Source of the DNA: CAZDJQ01 sp964505765
Lineage (GTDB): Bacteria > Patescibacteriota > Microgenomatia > UBA12405 > JAHJSD01
Length of the DNA stretch: 20,247 nt
Assembly (NCBI GenBank): GCA_964505765.1
Contig: CAZDJQ010000014.1
Location: 1 to 20,247, forward strand
Direction of reading: 5' to 3'
In this document: piece by piece, positions 7,102-14,966 of the stretch
Numbering within the stretch: the stretch's first letter is position 1
How the letters are laid out: every line of letters starts with the position of its first letter
Notes under the pieces: generated by a model
What the model was told of the DNA's origin: nothing
Seen by the model: only the letters and a program-made list of their open reading frames with translations
Database searches by the model: none
Position numbers and translations under genes: made by a program

Positions 7102-7671
7102 ATGATTGGGAGTTTGCGGGGGACGATTATTCACAAATCAATCGGCGGGGTTGAGATTGATATCAACGGCGTCGGCTACGAGGTTTTTTTAGGGACCAGA
7201 GATTTGAATAAGGTAAAAAACGGGGAGGATGTTGAGGTGTTTACTTTTCATCATCTTTCTGATGATAAAAGCGATTTATTTGGATTTATTGACCGAGCCG
7301 ATAAAAAGGTGTTTGAAATGCTGATTTCTGTTTCGGGCATCGGGCCGAAATCTGCAATAGGTATTGTTTCCAAGGCAACCAGCGGTCAAGTGGTTAAGGC
7401 GATATCTGAGGCTGATGTTGAGTTTTTTAAGCAAGTAAAGGGGATCGGCAAGAAAAGTGCTCAGCGGATTATTGTTGATTTGAAATCCGAGGTGGGAAGT
7501 GTTAAGGATTTGGATTTTGAGGAAGAGGCGCGGAACGAAGTTGTTTATCAGGCGCTTCAAAATTTAGGCTTCCATCGGAGTGAAATTAGAAAAGCTTTAA
7601 CTGATTTGCCTAATAATATTGAGTCTGATGATGAAAAAATTAAATTTGCTTTGCGGGAGTTAAGCGGATGA
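7102..7671 (+). CDS. ruvA: Holliday junction branch-migration subunit RuvA
   Basis: 189 aa. Domain I (1-63) is the OB fold, beginning MIGSLRGTIIHKS and including GVGYEVFL and FTFHHLSDDKSDLFGF. Domain II has two helix-hairpin-helix motifs: LISVSGIGPKSAIGI (74-88) and VKGIGKKSAQRIIVDLK (112-128). Domain III (about 145-189) is the short three-helix RuvB contact region. RuvA tetramers hold the junction in an open square plane and load RuvB. The gene overlaps ruvB by 4 bp (ATGA), indicating translational coupling. Confidence 0.96.
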   Translation: MIGSLRGTIIHKSIGGVEIDINGVGYEVFLGTRDLNKVKNGEDVEVFTFHHLSDDKSDLFGFIDRADKKVFEMLISVSGIGPKSAIGIVSKATSGQVVKAISEADVEFFKQVKGIGKKSAQRIIVDLKSEVGSVKDLDFEEEARNEVVYQALQNLGFHRSEIRKALTDLPNNIESDDEKIKFALRELSG

Positions 7672-8560
7672 CAGTAAACCCTAAAACTCAACCGGATTTA
7701 AATAAAGAAGATAAGGAGTTTGAAAATAAGCTGAGACCAAATTCTTTGGAAGAATTTATCGGACAAGCGCATTTAAAAAAGCAGTTGAACATTTTTATGC
7801 GGGCGGCGAAAAAGCGTCAAGATCCGCTGGAACATATTCTTTTTTACGGACCGCCGGGATTGGGTAAGACTACTATGGCCAACCTGCTGGCTAACGAAAT
7901 GGGCGTAAATATCCGGACTACTTCCGGACCGGCTTTGGAAAGGGCCGGAGATTTGGCGTCTATTTTGAGTTCGCTTAACCGGGGGGATTTTCTTTTTATT
8001 GACGAGGTGCATCGGCTTAATAAAATTGTTGAAGAGACTCTTTACCCGGCGATGGAGGATTTCTGCCTGGACGTGATTATCGGCAAGGGGCCGGCGGCAA
8101 AAACAATCAGGCTGAACCTGGATAGATTTACGGTGGTGGCGGCGACAACCAGGATCGGGATGCTGTCTTCGCCTATGCGCGACCGGTTTGGTTTTGTCCA
8201 GCGGCTCAATTTTTATTCTGAAAAAAATTTAAAGAGAATTGTTACCCGGTCGGCTTCAGTTTTAGAAATTGAAATTGATGAACAAGGGGCTGAGGAGATT
8301 GCCTGCCGGTCAAGAGGGACTCCGAGAATTGCCAACCGGATGCTGAAGCGAGTCAGAGATTTTGCCCAAGTGGAGGCCGAGGGAGAGATTACGGCGGAGG
8401 TAGCTAAGCAGGCGCTTGATTTATTAGCGGTGGACGATTTGGGGCTGACTAAAGCCGATAGAAGATTCCTGAAAGCTATTGCAGAAAAGCACAACGGCGG
8501 ACCGGTTGGGCTGGGGACTTTAGCGGCGACTATTAATGAAGATTCAGAAACTATTGAAGA
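7668..8560 (+). CDS. ruvB: Holliday junction ATPase motor RuvB, C-terminus lost in gap
   Basis: 297 residues are visible before the gap. AAA+ features in order: LRPNSLEEFIGQ (22-33), Walker A GPPGLGKT (61-68), Walker B IDEVH (111-115), sensor 1 AATTR (158-162) and arginine-finger segment PMRDRFG (169-175). The winged-helix domain begins (LGLTKADRRFLKAI and GGPVGLGTLAATI) but its last 35-45 residues, normally ending near RTPRGR, fall in the gap. RuvB hexamers drive branch migration on RuvA-bound junctions. The ATGA overlap with ruvA fixes the start. The frame that crosses the N run is not evidence for the true C-terminus. Confidence 0.96.
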
Positions 8561-8660
8561 NNNNNNNNNNNNNNNNNNNNNNNNNNNNNNNNNNNNNNNN
8601 NNNNNNNNNNNNNNNNNNNNNNNNNNNNNNNNNNNNNNNNNNNNNNNNNNNNNNNNNNNN
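8561..8660. other. Assembly gap (100 N)
   Basis: Placeholder gap containing the end of ruvB and any intergenic sequence before the flippase gene. Confidence 0.95.
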
Positions 8661-8667
8661 CTTATTA

Positions 8668-9909
8668 ATGGATAAGAATAAAGTTGCTAAAAACTCGCTT
8701 TGGCTTTCGAGCGGGCAGGTTGTCGGGAGAATTATCGGGTTTTTGTTTTTTATTTATCTAGCCAGAAATCTGCCGGTGGAACGTTTTGGGGTGTTTACCT
8801 GGGTTTTGGGTTTAGGCTATAATTTTTACCCACTGGCTGATTTCGGGATTCAGCGCTACATTCTTAAATATTTGTCACGGGATTTGTCCCAGTCAAAAAT
8901 TTTTCTGGCTAAACTTATGCCGCTGAGACTGGTGCTGGCAGTCGGCTCGGTTTTGGCCAGCAGTTTGTTGGCTTTAATTCTTTCTTCGCCTGAAAAAGCC
9001 GGTTATGTCGGCTTGTTTGGATTGGCGCTGCTGCCGTTTAATTTAATTTTTCTTTATACCGCTACAAAAAATGCCGCTGAGAAGATGAAGTTTCATAGTT
9101 TTGCCACTATCGCGGTGACGCTGGCATACACTTTGATCGGGGTGGTTATGATTCAATTGGGTCTGAATTTACCCTGGCTGTTTTCAGCTTACTTTTTTGG
9201 AAATCTAATTGTGCTGGCCGGTATTTTTAATCAAGCTGATGATTTGAATTTAAGTTTTAATTGGGACTGGGACAGCAAATTTTATAAACAAGTTATTAAT
9301 GAGTCCTGGGCGTTTGCTATGCTGCAATTAATCGCAGTTTTTTACCTCCGGTTGTCATTGGTGCTGGTGGGCAGTATTTTAGGAGATTATTCCGCCGGAA
9401 TCTACGGAACGGCATCCAAGTTTGTCGAGGCCGGGATTCTGCTTCCGCAAAGCATTGCTTTGGCTTTTTTCCCTACTTTTTCAAAATTATTTGCAAACAA
9501 CAAAAACCGATTAAAAAATGTTTATTGGAAGAGTCTGCCTTTTCTGGCGGTTCTGGGCATAACCACGGCAACGGCGATGTGGGTGACGGGCCCTTATTTG
9601 ATTCCAATAGTTTTCGGTCCTGGATACCGCCCGGCAATTCCGGTGTTTAAACTTATGGGAGTGGTAATGTTTTTCTTTTTTATCAACAGTCTGGCCGGTA
9701 ATATTATTGAAAATTCGAGTAAAGTAAAGCGGTTTTTGCCTTTCCGGATTTTAAATTTTTTAGTCGCTTTGACGGCGGGATTATTTTTTATCCCCAAAAT
9801 GGGGGTTATCGGCGGGGTGTGGGCAATGATTGTTGGAGAAGTTTTTGGGGTTATTAGTAATAATTGGTTTGTTGTCAAAATATTAAGCGCTAAACAGACA
9901 GATAACTAA
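8668..9909 (+). CDS. Wzx-type polysaccharide flippase (MOP superfamily)
   Basis: 413 aa from ATG 8668, a likely complete start because MDKNKVAKNSLWLSSGQVVGRIIGF matches the usual N-terminus of this family. The protein is almost entirely hydrophobic, with roughly 12 membrane segments. The conserved ERFGVFTWVLGL and LADFGIQRYILKYLSRD segments of oligosaccharide flippases lie between the first helices. The family moves undecaprenyl-linked repeat units from the inner to the outer face of the cytoplasmic membrane. It opens the glycan cluster and is followed after 1 nt by a GT2 gene, so the two are cotranscribed. The specific glycan cannot be inferred. Confidence 0.88.
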   Translation: MDKNKVAKNSLWLSSGQVVGRIIGFLFFIYLARNLPVERFGVFTWVLGLGYNFYPLADFGIQRYILKYLSRDLSQSKIFLAKLMPLRLVLAVGSVLASSLLALILSSPEKAGYVGLFGLALLPFNLIFLYTATKNAAEKMKFHSFATIAVTLAYTLIGVVMIQLGLNLPWLFSAYFFGNLIVLAGIFNQADDLNLSFNWDWDSKFYKQVINESWAFAMLQLIAVFYLRLSLVLVGSILGDYSAGIYGTASKFVEAGILLPQSIALAFFPTFSKLFANNKNRLKNVYWKSLPFLAVLGITTATAMWVTGPYLIPIVFGPGYRPAIPVFKLMGVVMFFFFINSLAGNIIENSSKVKRFLPFRILNFLVALTAGLFFIPKMGVIGGVWAMIVGEVFGVISNNWFVVKILSAKQTDN

Positions 9910-9910
9910 A

Positions 9911-10873
9911 ATGCATAAGTTTGATTTGTCCGTAATTATTCTAAACTGGAATACGAGAACGCTGTTAGAGAAGTGTCTCAACAGCGTAATTTCCAATGTT
10001 CAAAACTCCAATTTTCAAATAGAAGTAATTATTGTTGATAATGGCTCGACGGATGGAAGCAAAGAATTTCTAAAGAAATTAGTCAATGGTCAATGGTCAA
10101 TAGTCAATAGTAAAAAGAAAAATTACTCATTTGAAGTAATTTTGAATGATAAAAACCTCGGTTTTGCCAAGGGGAATAATCAGGGGATTTCACAGGCCCA
10201 AGGAGAGTATCTGCTGCTGCTTAATTCCGATACAGAAGTTAAACCGGGGGCGCTTGCCACATTAGTCGACCATCTTAAAGATAATCCGGATGCAATCGGG
10301 GTTAGTCCGATGCTTCTAAATATGGACGGGTCTAAACAAATCGATTACTACATGAGGTTCCCCAATTTTTGGCAAATGATTTTTTATCACAATGTTGTTC
10401 TAAGACCGATTATTATGAACATCTCATTAAAGAATTTGCTGATACAAACCCCTAAAGATGAACCATTTCTAGTTGACCAACTGCCGGGGGCGGCTTTGAT
10501 GGCTCGTAAAAAAACTTTTAATCAGGTTGGGTTGCTTGATGAAGATTTTTCTTTTTTGTTTGAAGACGTTGACTGGTGTTACCGGGCCAGAGAAAAGGGC
10601 AACTTGGTGGTAGTTCCTCAGGCTGAAATTAAACACGTCGGCGGCGCCAGCTGGAAAAAACGGTTGAATAAAAATCGTTTCGGTTTTTATAAACAGTATT
10701 TTAAAAGTTTATTAAAATTTGTCGGGAAGCATTATCCTGAAAAAGGGCTATTGCTTAAAAGCGGTTTGGCGATTAGTTTAATGATCAATACCTTGGCCCA
10801 TTTGTTAACTTTTAGTTTTAATAAAGCAAATACTCAATTAAAATTATTTACCTGGCTTTGCTCTAGTAAATGA
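9911..10873 (+). CDS. GT2-family glycosyltransferase (rhamnosyltransferase-like)
   Basis: 320 aa. GT-A fold: LSVIILNWNTRTLLEKCLNSV at the N-terminus, nucleotide-binding VDNGSTDGS (42-50), NLGFAKGNN (82-90), the DXD-type NSD at 105-107, GAALMARK, and catalytic-acid region FEDVDWCYRAREKG (217-230). It resembles WbbL-type rhamnosyltransferases and acts at the cytoplasmic face; donor and acceptor unknown. Residues 57-67 (LVNGQWSIVNS) are encoded by heptad array E, an apparent insertion before the fifth strand. The last five codons and the TGA stop lie in copy 1 of the 48-bp repeat. A hydrophobic C-terminal helix (about 285-305) may anchor it to the membrane. The start is 1 nt after the flippase stop, without a clear ribosome binding site. 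Confidence 0.9.
   Translation: MHKFDLSVIILNWNTRTLLEKCLNSVISNVQNSNFQIEVIIVDNGSTDGSKEFLKKLVNGQWSIVNSKKKNYSFEVILNDKNLGFAKGNNQGISQAQGEYLLLLNSDTEVKPGALATLVDHLKDNPDAIGVSPMLLNMDGSKQIDYYMRFPNFWQMIFYHNVVLRPIIMNISLKNLLIQTPKDEPFLVDQLPGAALMARKKTFNQVGLLDEDFSFLFEDVDWCYRAREKGNLVVVPQAEIKHVGGASWKKRLNKNRFGFYKQYFKSLLKFVGKHYPEKGLLLKSGLAISLMINTLAHLLTFSFNKANTQLKLFTWLCSSK
10081..10108. repeat. Heptanucleotide array E, inside a GT2 coding region
   Basis: Four exact-period units: AGTCAAT, GGTCAAT, GGTCAAT, AGTCAAT, then a decayed AGTAAAA. They are translated in frame as part of the GT2 enzyme. The GGTCAAT unit is the minus-strand unit of array C. Confidence 0.9.
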
Positions 10874-10904
10874 AACGATCGCATCAGTTGGTGGGGGCGG
10901 GGGA
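10857..10904 (+). repeat. 48-bp dispersed repeat, copy 1
   Basis: It starts TTTGCTCTAGTAAATG, continues AACGATCGCATCAGTTGG and ends TGGGGGCGGGGGA. It differs from copy 3 at one base (A instead of C at 10873), which creates the TGA stop of the upstream GT2 gene. It lies 16 nt before the ksgA -10 box. G-runs of 5, 5 and 4 extend to 10914 and could form a G-quadruplex. Confidence 0.95.
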
Positions 10905-10920
10905 GTTAGGAGGGGTTTAG

Positions 10921-10926
10921 TATAAT
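10921..10926 (+). promoter_or_regulatory. -10 box of ksgA, leaderless
   Basis: Perfect TATAAT with the ATG 6 nt later at 10933. The region where a -35 would lie is the G-rich tail of the 48-bp repeat, with no TTGACA-like box. Confidence 0.65.
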
Positions 10927-10932
10927 TAGGGT

Positions 10933-11787
10933 ATGTCGGTGAAACAGGATTTGAAACAAGCGGGTATTGAGCCTGATCCGCTGAAAGACCAATTTTTTCT
11001 AACGAATCAAAAAATTCTTAGCCAAATTGCGGAATTGGGCGAATTAGACCAGAACGATGTGGTTTTGGAAATCGGGGCCGGGCCGGGTAATTTAACAGGA
11101 GAATTAGCTAAAAGGGCGGGGAAGGTTATTGCCATAGAAATTGATCGGCAATTTGAGCCTTTTTTAAATAATATGCCGGATAATGTCGATGTCCGCTGGG
11201 GCGATGCTGACGAATATGTTGCTCAAGGGGGTAAATTCTATAAAACAAAAGAATACAATAAAATAGTGTCGAATATCCCTTATTCTATTGCCGAGTGGTT
11301 TTTGCATAATATTGCTTTTGTGGAGTATGACAAAGCAATTCTGGCTGTTTCCAAGAAGTTTTATTATTCAACTCAGCAATCTGCGGTGTTTACCAGCTTT
11401 TTTAAGCCTCTGGAAGAAATTGAGATACCGAAGGAGGATTTCTACCCTATTCCAAAAACAAATGCGATTGTGATGGATTTGAAAAGATTGCCTAAGCCGA
11501 TTGAGACAAGAAACCTGGGTCTGTTTCTTAGACAGTATCTTTATCAGCAGGAGGGGTGGAAAGTTAAGAATTCACTCCGGGAAGGTTTAATTTCTTATGT
11601 TAAAAAGATCTACCATAAACAGCTAACTAAAAATCAGGCCAGAGAGATAATTAAGCGGGCAAATATTGATTCTAAGCTGCTTGAAAATACCCCGAATAAA
11701 CCGATCGTTTATTTTCAAGTGGAAAAGAAGTTTGACGAGAGGATGTTTAAACCGTTGATTAAAAATAATCAGTTGTTGGAATTATAA
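10933..11787 (+). CDS. rsmA: KsgA/RsmA-type rRNA adenine dimethyltransferase
   Basis: 284 aa. Rossmann methyltransferase features: QFFLTNQKILSQI (20-32), SAM-binding EIGAGPGNLT (46-55), acidic loop IEID (68-71), GDAD (90-93) and catalytic NIPY (114-117), the N6-adenine signature of KsgA/Erm enzymes. The usual role is dimethylation of two adjacent adenines in the 3' helix 45 loop of 16S rRNA during small-subunit maturation. It is diverged, and its C-terminus (KPLIKNNQLLEL) is longer than usual, so an Erm-like role on 23S rRNA is less likely but not excluded. It sits inside a glycan cluster, has its own -10 box and is followed 4 nt later by a GT2 gene. Confidence 0.87.
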   Translation: MSVKQDLKQAGIEPDPLKDQFFLTNQKILSQIAELGELDQNDVVLEIGAGPGNLTGELAKRAGKVIAIEIDRQFEPFLNNMPDNVDVRWGDADEYVAQGGKFYKTKEYNKIVSNIPYSIAEWFLHNIAFVEYDKAILAVSKKFYYSTQQSAVFTSFFKPLEEIEIPKEDFYPIPKTNAIVMDLKRLPKPIETRNLGLFLRQYLYQQEGWKVKNSLREGLISYVKKIYHKQLTKNQAREIIKRANIDSKLLENTPNKPIVYFQVEKKFDERMFKPLIKNNQLLEL

Positions 11788-11791
11788 AACT

Positions 11792-12679
11792 ATGTATTCT
11801 ATTGTTATCCCGCAATACGGGGCTGATCCGCAGTTGAGGATTTGTCTGGCTAGTATTGCAGAGAGTTTGAAGGCGACTAAACTCCAGACCAGTATTGAGA
11901 TAATTGTTGTTAATAATAAGGCAACAGAAATTTCAAAAAAATTTATTGACCAATGCCGGCGGGAGAATCCGGCTTTGGCGATTAAGCCTATCTATAATGA
12001 ACAGAATTTGGGGTTTGGGCGGGCGGTTAATCAGGGGATTATCAGGTCCCAAGGCAATTTTATTGTGGTGCTGAATAATGACATTGAGTTGGATGAGAAT
12101 TGGTTTAACGCTGTTAATGAGGGTATTTATAACTGTAATGTCAAAGGGGCCGGCGCTTTCTGCGGGAAGATTTTAAACAGCCGGCGGTCGAAGATAGAAA
12201 GTGTCGGTTTGGATTTTAAACCTTGGGGGAAAGCTGTAAATATCGGGAATAATGAAAGAGATGCCAATAAATACAGTAGTCAAAAGGTTGTCTGGGGGGC
12301 GACGGCGGCGGCGGTGGTTTATAAAAAAGAGGCTTTGAATAAAGCCGGGCTGTTTAATGAGAACTTTTTTGCTTATTTAGAGGATGTTGAGCTTAATTTA
12401 AGATTGATTAAACACGGCTATAAAACAATCTACCTGCCAGCCGCAATCAGCTATCATTACGGCGGGAAGACCGCTGATCAGTGGACTGATTTTAGACAAA
12501 GATATACTTCCCGAAATTGGTGGTTTATTTTTAAGCTCCATTATTCATTTTCGGATTTTGTAAAATATTTTCCAAAAATAATTTTAGAGCAGACTAAAAT
12601 CTGGCTGGGGATTAAAAGCTGGCGGTGGCGTTTTTGGGTGTTAAAAGAAATAATTAATATTTTAATTCGGCAGAAATGA
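11792..12679 (+). CDS. GT2-family glycosyltransferase
   Basis: 295 aa. GT-A fold with YSIVIPQYGADPQLRICLASI at the N-terminus, NLGFGRAVNQGI (72-83), the DXD-type NND at 95-97, WGATAAAVVYKK and FAYLEDVELNLRLIKHGY, then the late YHYGG motif. The first nucleotide-binding Asp, normally in VVDN, is replaced by Asn (VVNN, N41). This suggests relaxed donor binding, altered donor choice or low activity (inference). It starts 4 nt after ksgA without a clear ribosome binding site, so it likely depends on ksgA transcription. The C-terminus (KIWLGIKSWRWRFWVLKEI) is basic and aromatic and may lie on the membrane. Confidence 0.87.
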   Translation: MYSIVIPQYGADPQLRICLASIAESLKATKLQTSIEIIVVNNKATEISKKFIDQCRRENPALAIKPIYNEQNLGFGRAVNQGIIRSQGNFIVVLNNDIELDENWFNAVNEGIYNCNVKGAGAFCGKILNSRRSKIESVGLDFKPWGKAVNIGNNERDANKYSSQKVVWGATAAAVVYKKEALNKAGLFNENFFAYLEDVELNLRLIKHGYKTIYLPAAISYHYGGKTADQWTDFRQRYTSRNWWFIFKLHYSFSDFVKYFPKIILEQTKIWLGIKSWRWRFWVLKEIINILIRQK

Positions 12680-12684
12680 CACTG

Positions 12685-12690
12685 TATAAT
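12685..12690 (+). promoter_or_regulatory. -10 box of the LCP gene, leaderless
   Basis: Perfect TATAAT overlapping the short stretch after the GT2 gene, with ATG 12697 6 nt later. It argues for 12697 as the start, not the upstream ATG at 12676. Confidence 0.65.
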
Positions 12691-12696
12691 AAGAAA

Positions 12697-13716
12697 ATGA
12701 AGCTTAAAGAAATTCTTATTTTCCTGGGCGTTTTTTTAGTCTTTTTTCTTCTTGGATCAGGGATTTTTGCTTATGTTTATGTTCAGCGGTTCGCCAATTC
12801 GGCCGGTTTAAAACCAAAGCAGGTGGTCACAGAAATAAAACAAGGATGGCAAGAGCCGATTGATGATCAAGCGCTAAGTTTTTTAATTCTGGGGCTTGAC
12901 CGGCGAAGCGGTGACAACAGCCTGCTGACTGATACAATACTGATTGCAACCCTTAACCGGGAAAGCGGAGATCTTTTGCTTTTTTCTCTGCCTCGGGATT
13001 TGTATTTAACCGATCTGCAGACTAAAATAAATGCGCTTTACTATTACGGTAGTAAAATTAATCCTCAACATCCGAGTTTTTTAATTAAAAATAAGTTGGA
13101 GGAGGTTTTGAATACCGAAATCGATCACACCGTTACTTTGGCGATGGAAGATGTCAAGGATTTGATTGATTTTTTGGGGGGAATAGAGATAAAGGTTGAG
13201 AACAGCTTTACCGATGAAAAGTTCCCAAAAGATGACGGCAGTGGGGAAGTGATGACGGTTTCGTTTGAAAAAGGAACCCAGGTTTTTGACGGCGAGAGGG
13301 CGCTGCAGTTTATGCGATCAAGACAAAGTGAAGATGAAGAGGAAAATCACGATTTAGCCCGTCAAAGACGTCAAAAACAGGTGATTTTGGCGTTGAAATC
13401 AAAAATTTTTAATTCTCCGAGATTATTTACTCAGCCTAAAAAGTTAGGCGGGTTATACAAATTTATGATTGAGCGATTTAATGTTCAACCGGAGATGGAT
13501 TTAAAAGATCTGGCAACATTGGTGAAAAGCGGGTTCAGGCTGATAAACGGCAAGCAGATAGAGGCTCAATTTCCATGGCAGGAGGAGGATGAAGCAAGAG
13601 TTTTGGTTGACACTTACGAATCGGATTATAATACTTGGATTTTAGTGCCCAAGGATGACAATTGGGAAATTATTTCCGATTATTATCAACAACAGTTAAA
13701 TAAAATTAGTAAATAG
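12697..13716 (+). CDS. LytR-CpsA-Psr (LCP) family glycan ligase
   Basis: 339 aa from ATG 12697. One N-terminal membrane helix (about 5-27) after a short basic start places the rest outside the cell. LCP-domain markers in order: FLILGLDRR (62-70), LLTDTILIATL (D79), FSLPRDLYL (R100, D101), the FLGGIEI strand, and ALQFMRSRQ...DLARQRRQKQVI (202-230) with the conserved arginines. LCP enzymes transfer polyprenyl-pyrophosphate-linked glycans to peptidoglycan or surface acceptors, fitting a final attachment step after flippase export. An upstream ATG (12676) would add seven polar residues, but the leaderless -10 supports 12697. The TAG stop is inside heptad array F. Confidence 0.92.
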   Translation: MKLKEILIFLGVFLVFFLLGSGIFAYVYVQRFANSAGLKPKQVVTEIKQGWQEPIDDQALSFLILGLDRRSGDNSLLTDTILIATLNRESGDLLLFSLPRDLYLTDLQTKINALYYYGSKINPQHPSFLIKNKLEEVLNTEIDHTVTLAMEDVKDLIDFLGGIEIKVENSFTDEKFPKDDGSGEVMTVSFEKGTQVFDGERALQFMRSRQSEDEEENHDLARQRRQKQVILALKSKIFNSPRLFTQPKKLGGLYKFMIERFNVQPEMDLKDLATLVKSGFRLINGKQIEAQFPWQEEDEARVLVDTYESDYNTWILVPKDDNWEIISDYYQQQLNKISK

Positions 13717-13743
13717 TAATATGTAATCAGTAATATGTAATCA
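13709..13743. repeat. Heptanucleotide tandem array F
   Basis: Five units: GTAAATA, GTAATAT, GTAATCA, GTAATAT, GTAATCA. It starts within the LCP gene, supplies its TAG stop (13714-13716) and fills the whole gap to the next start codon. Confidence 0.9.
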
Positions 13744-13745
13744 GG

Positions 13746-14963
13746 ATGTTAGTAGAAATGAAAAGAAATAAGGTTTTAATTCTCAGTCATATCATGCCGC
13801 CGGGGGTGGACGGCGGCAGTAAGATTTTAAGCCAATTGGCTAAAGTTTGGAAGAAAAAGTCTAAACAAATAAAAATTATAACCACAGATGCCTATTCTAC
13901 GGACGATTTTATCAGCCCTGAAAAGAGAAGACTGCCAAAGGGCGAAGCCGATATCGACAAGATTGAAACGATCCGGCTTAAGACCAACCGCCGTTTATAT
14001 AAATTTTTTGGATTATTAAAAAAACTAAGTTTTATCCCGCTATTAAAAGCGTTTTTTTCTTTAATCCAAACCGGACCGGTGATTCGGCTGCCGATTAATA
14101 AAGTTAAGAATTATAAGCCGGATTTGATTATCGCCGGTGTCTACCCAACGCTGATGCCGGTTTACGGCTGGATGTTGTCCAAACTAACCGGAGCAAAGTT
14201 AGGATTGATCCCTTGTTTTCATCCTGATGACGGAGATTTTTACCGCTGGCCTTTGATCAGAATTTTACAGAAGGCGGATTTTATTTATGCTTTAACAAAA
14301 TTTGAAAAGAAATTTTATGTTTCCCAATTGGGCATTGATGATGAAAAAATTATTATTTTCACCCCTTGGGTATCGGAAGGGCTGAAGCTGTCACCAGAAG
14401 ATAAAATTGAACTGTCGGAAATCCCGACTTTGGTTTTTCTGGGGGTTCAGTCGGCCCATAAAAGAATTGATTGGCTGATTGAGGCTTTTAAACGCCTGCA
14501 ACAGTCTGATCAACCGCTTTTAAAGCAATTGAGATTAATTATTGCCGGCAAAGAAACACTACATACGCCGGAAATAAGAAATAAACTGCAGGAGCTGCCG
14601 AAGGAAATACAAGAAAAAATTGAATTTTCAGGGGAGTTTTCCGAAGAAGAAGAAAAAAAGATTCTTGATCAGGCCTGGCTGTTAATTAATCCGTCAGAAC
14701 ACGAGTCGCTGGGTCTGGTGTTTTTGGAAGCTTGGTCGAGAAAGAAACCGGTTATTGCCGCCAACTTAAAGGGGTTAACGGATTTGATTGAAGAAGGCAA
14801 AACCGGATTTTTGTTTGACCGGGATAATATCAACGATTTAGTTGACAAAATCAAAAAAGCCCTTGAAAATAGGAAAAAAATTATTGACATGGGAGAAAAC
14901 GGCTATCAAAAAGTAGTTGAGGAATTTAGCAAGGATGCGGTGTTCAGGCGGTTTGAAAACTGA
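13746..14963 (+). CDS. GT4-family glycosyltransferase
   Basis: 405 aa, or 401 if translation starts at the second ATG (13758; MKRNKVLILSHIMPP), the more usual family start. GT-B fold: an N-terminal Rossmann domain with a glycine-rich PPGVDGGSKILSQLA loop, a linker, and a C-terminal donor domain. The donor domain contains LVFLGVQSAHKRIDWLIEAF, LIIAGKE, EFSGEFSEEE and the E-x7-E motif ESLGLVFLE, followed by KPVIAANLKGLTDLIEEGKTGFLF. Retaining enzymes of this family add hexoses, often mannose or glucose, to lipid-linked acceptors in the cytosol. It begins directly after array F with no recognisable -10 or ribosome binding site. It ends 3 nt before an assembly gap but has a normal stop and length. 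Confidence 0.88.
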   Translation: MLVEMKRNKVLILSHIMPPGVDGGSKILSQLAKVWKKKSKQIKIITTDAYSTDDFISPEKRRLPKGEADIDKIETIRLKTNRRLYKFFGLLKKLSFIPLLKAFFSLIQTGPVIRLPINKVKNYKPDLIIAGVYPTLMPVYGWMLSKLTGAKLGLIPCFHPDDGDFYRWPLIRILQKADFIYALTKFEKKFYVSQLGIDDEKIIIFTPWVSEGLKLSPEDKIELSEIPTLVFLGVQSAHKRIDWLIEAFKRLQQSDQPLLKQLRLIIAGKETLHTPEIRNKLQELPKEIQEKIEFSGEFSEEEEKKILDQAWLLINPSEHESLGLVFLEAWSRKKPVIAANLKGLTDLIEEGKTGFLFDRDNINDLVDKIKKALENRKKIIDMGENGYQKVVEEFSKDAVFRRFEN

Positions 14964-14966
14964 GTT

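Noticed and set aside
8536..9909. A 457-aa frame running through the second gap into the flippase
   Set aside because: It starts inside ruvB in another frame and is joined only by N bases. The flippase start at 8668 fits the family N-terminus.
11288..11473. 61-aa plus-strand frame within ksgA
   Set aside because: It lies wholly inside a well-supported methyltransferase gene in another frame and shows no domain or start signal.
12676..12696. Upstream ATG of the LCP gene
   Set aside because: It lies before a perfect TATAAT that sits 6 nt from ATG 12697, and the residues it adds are not typical of the family.
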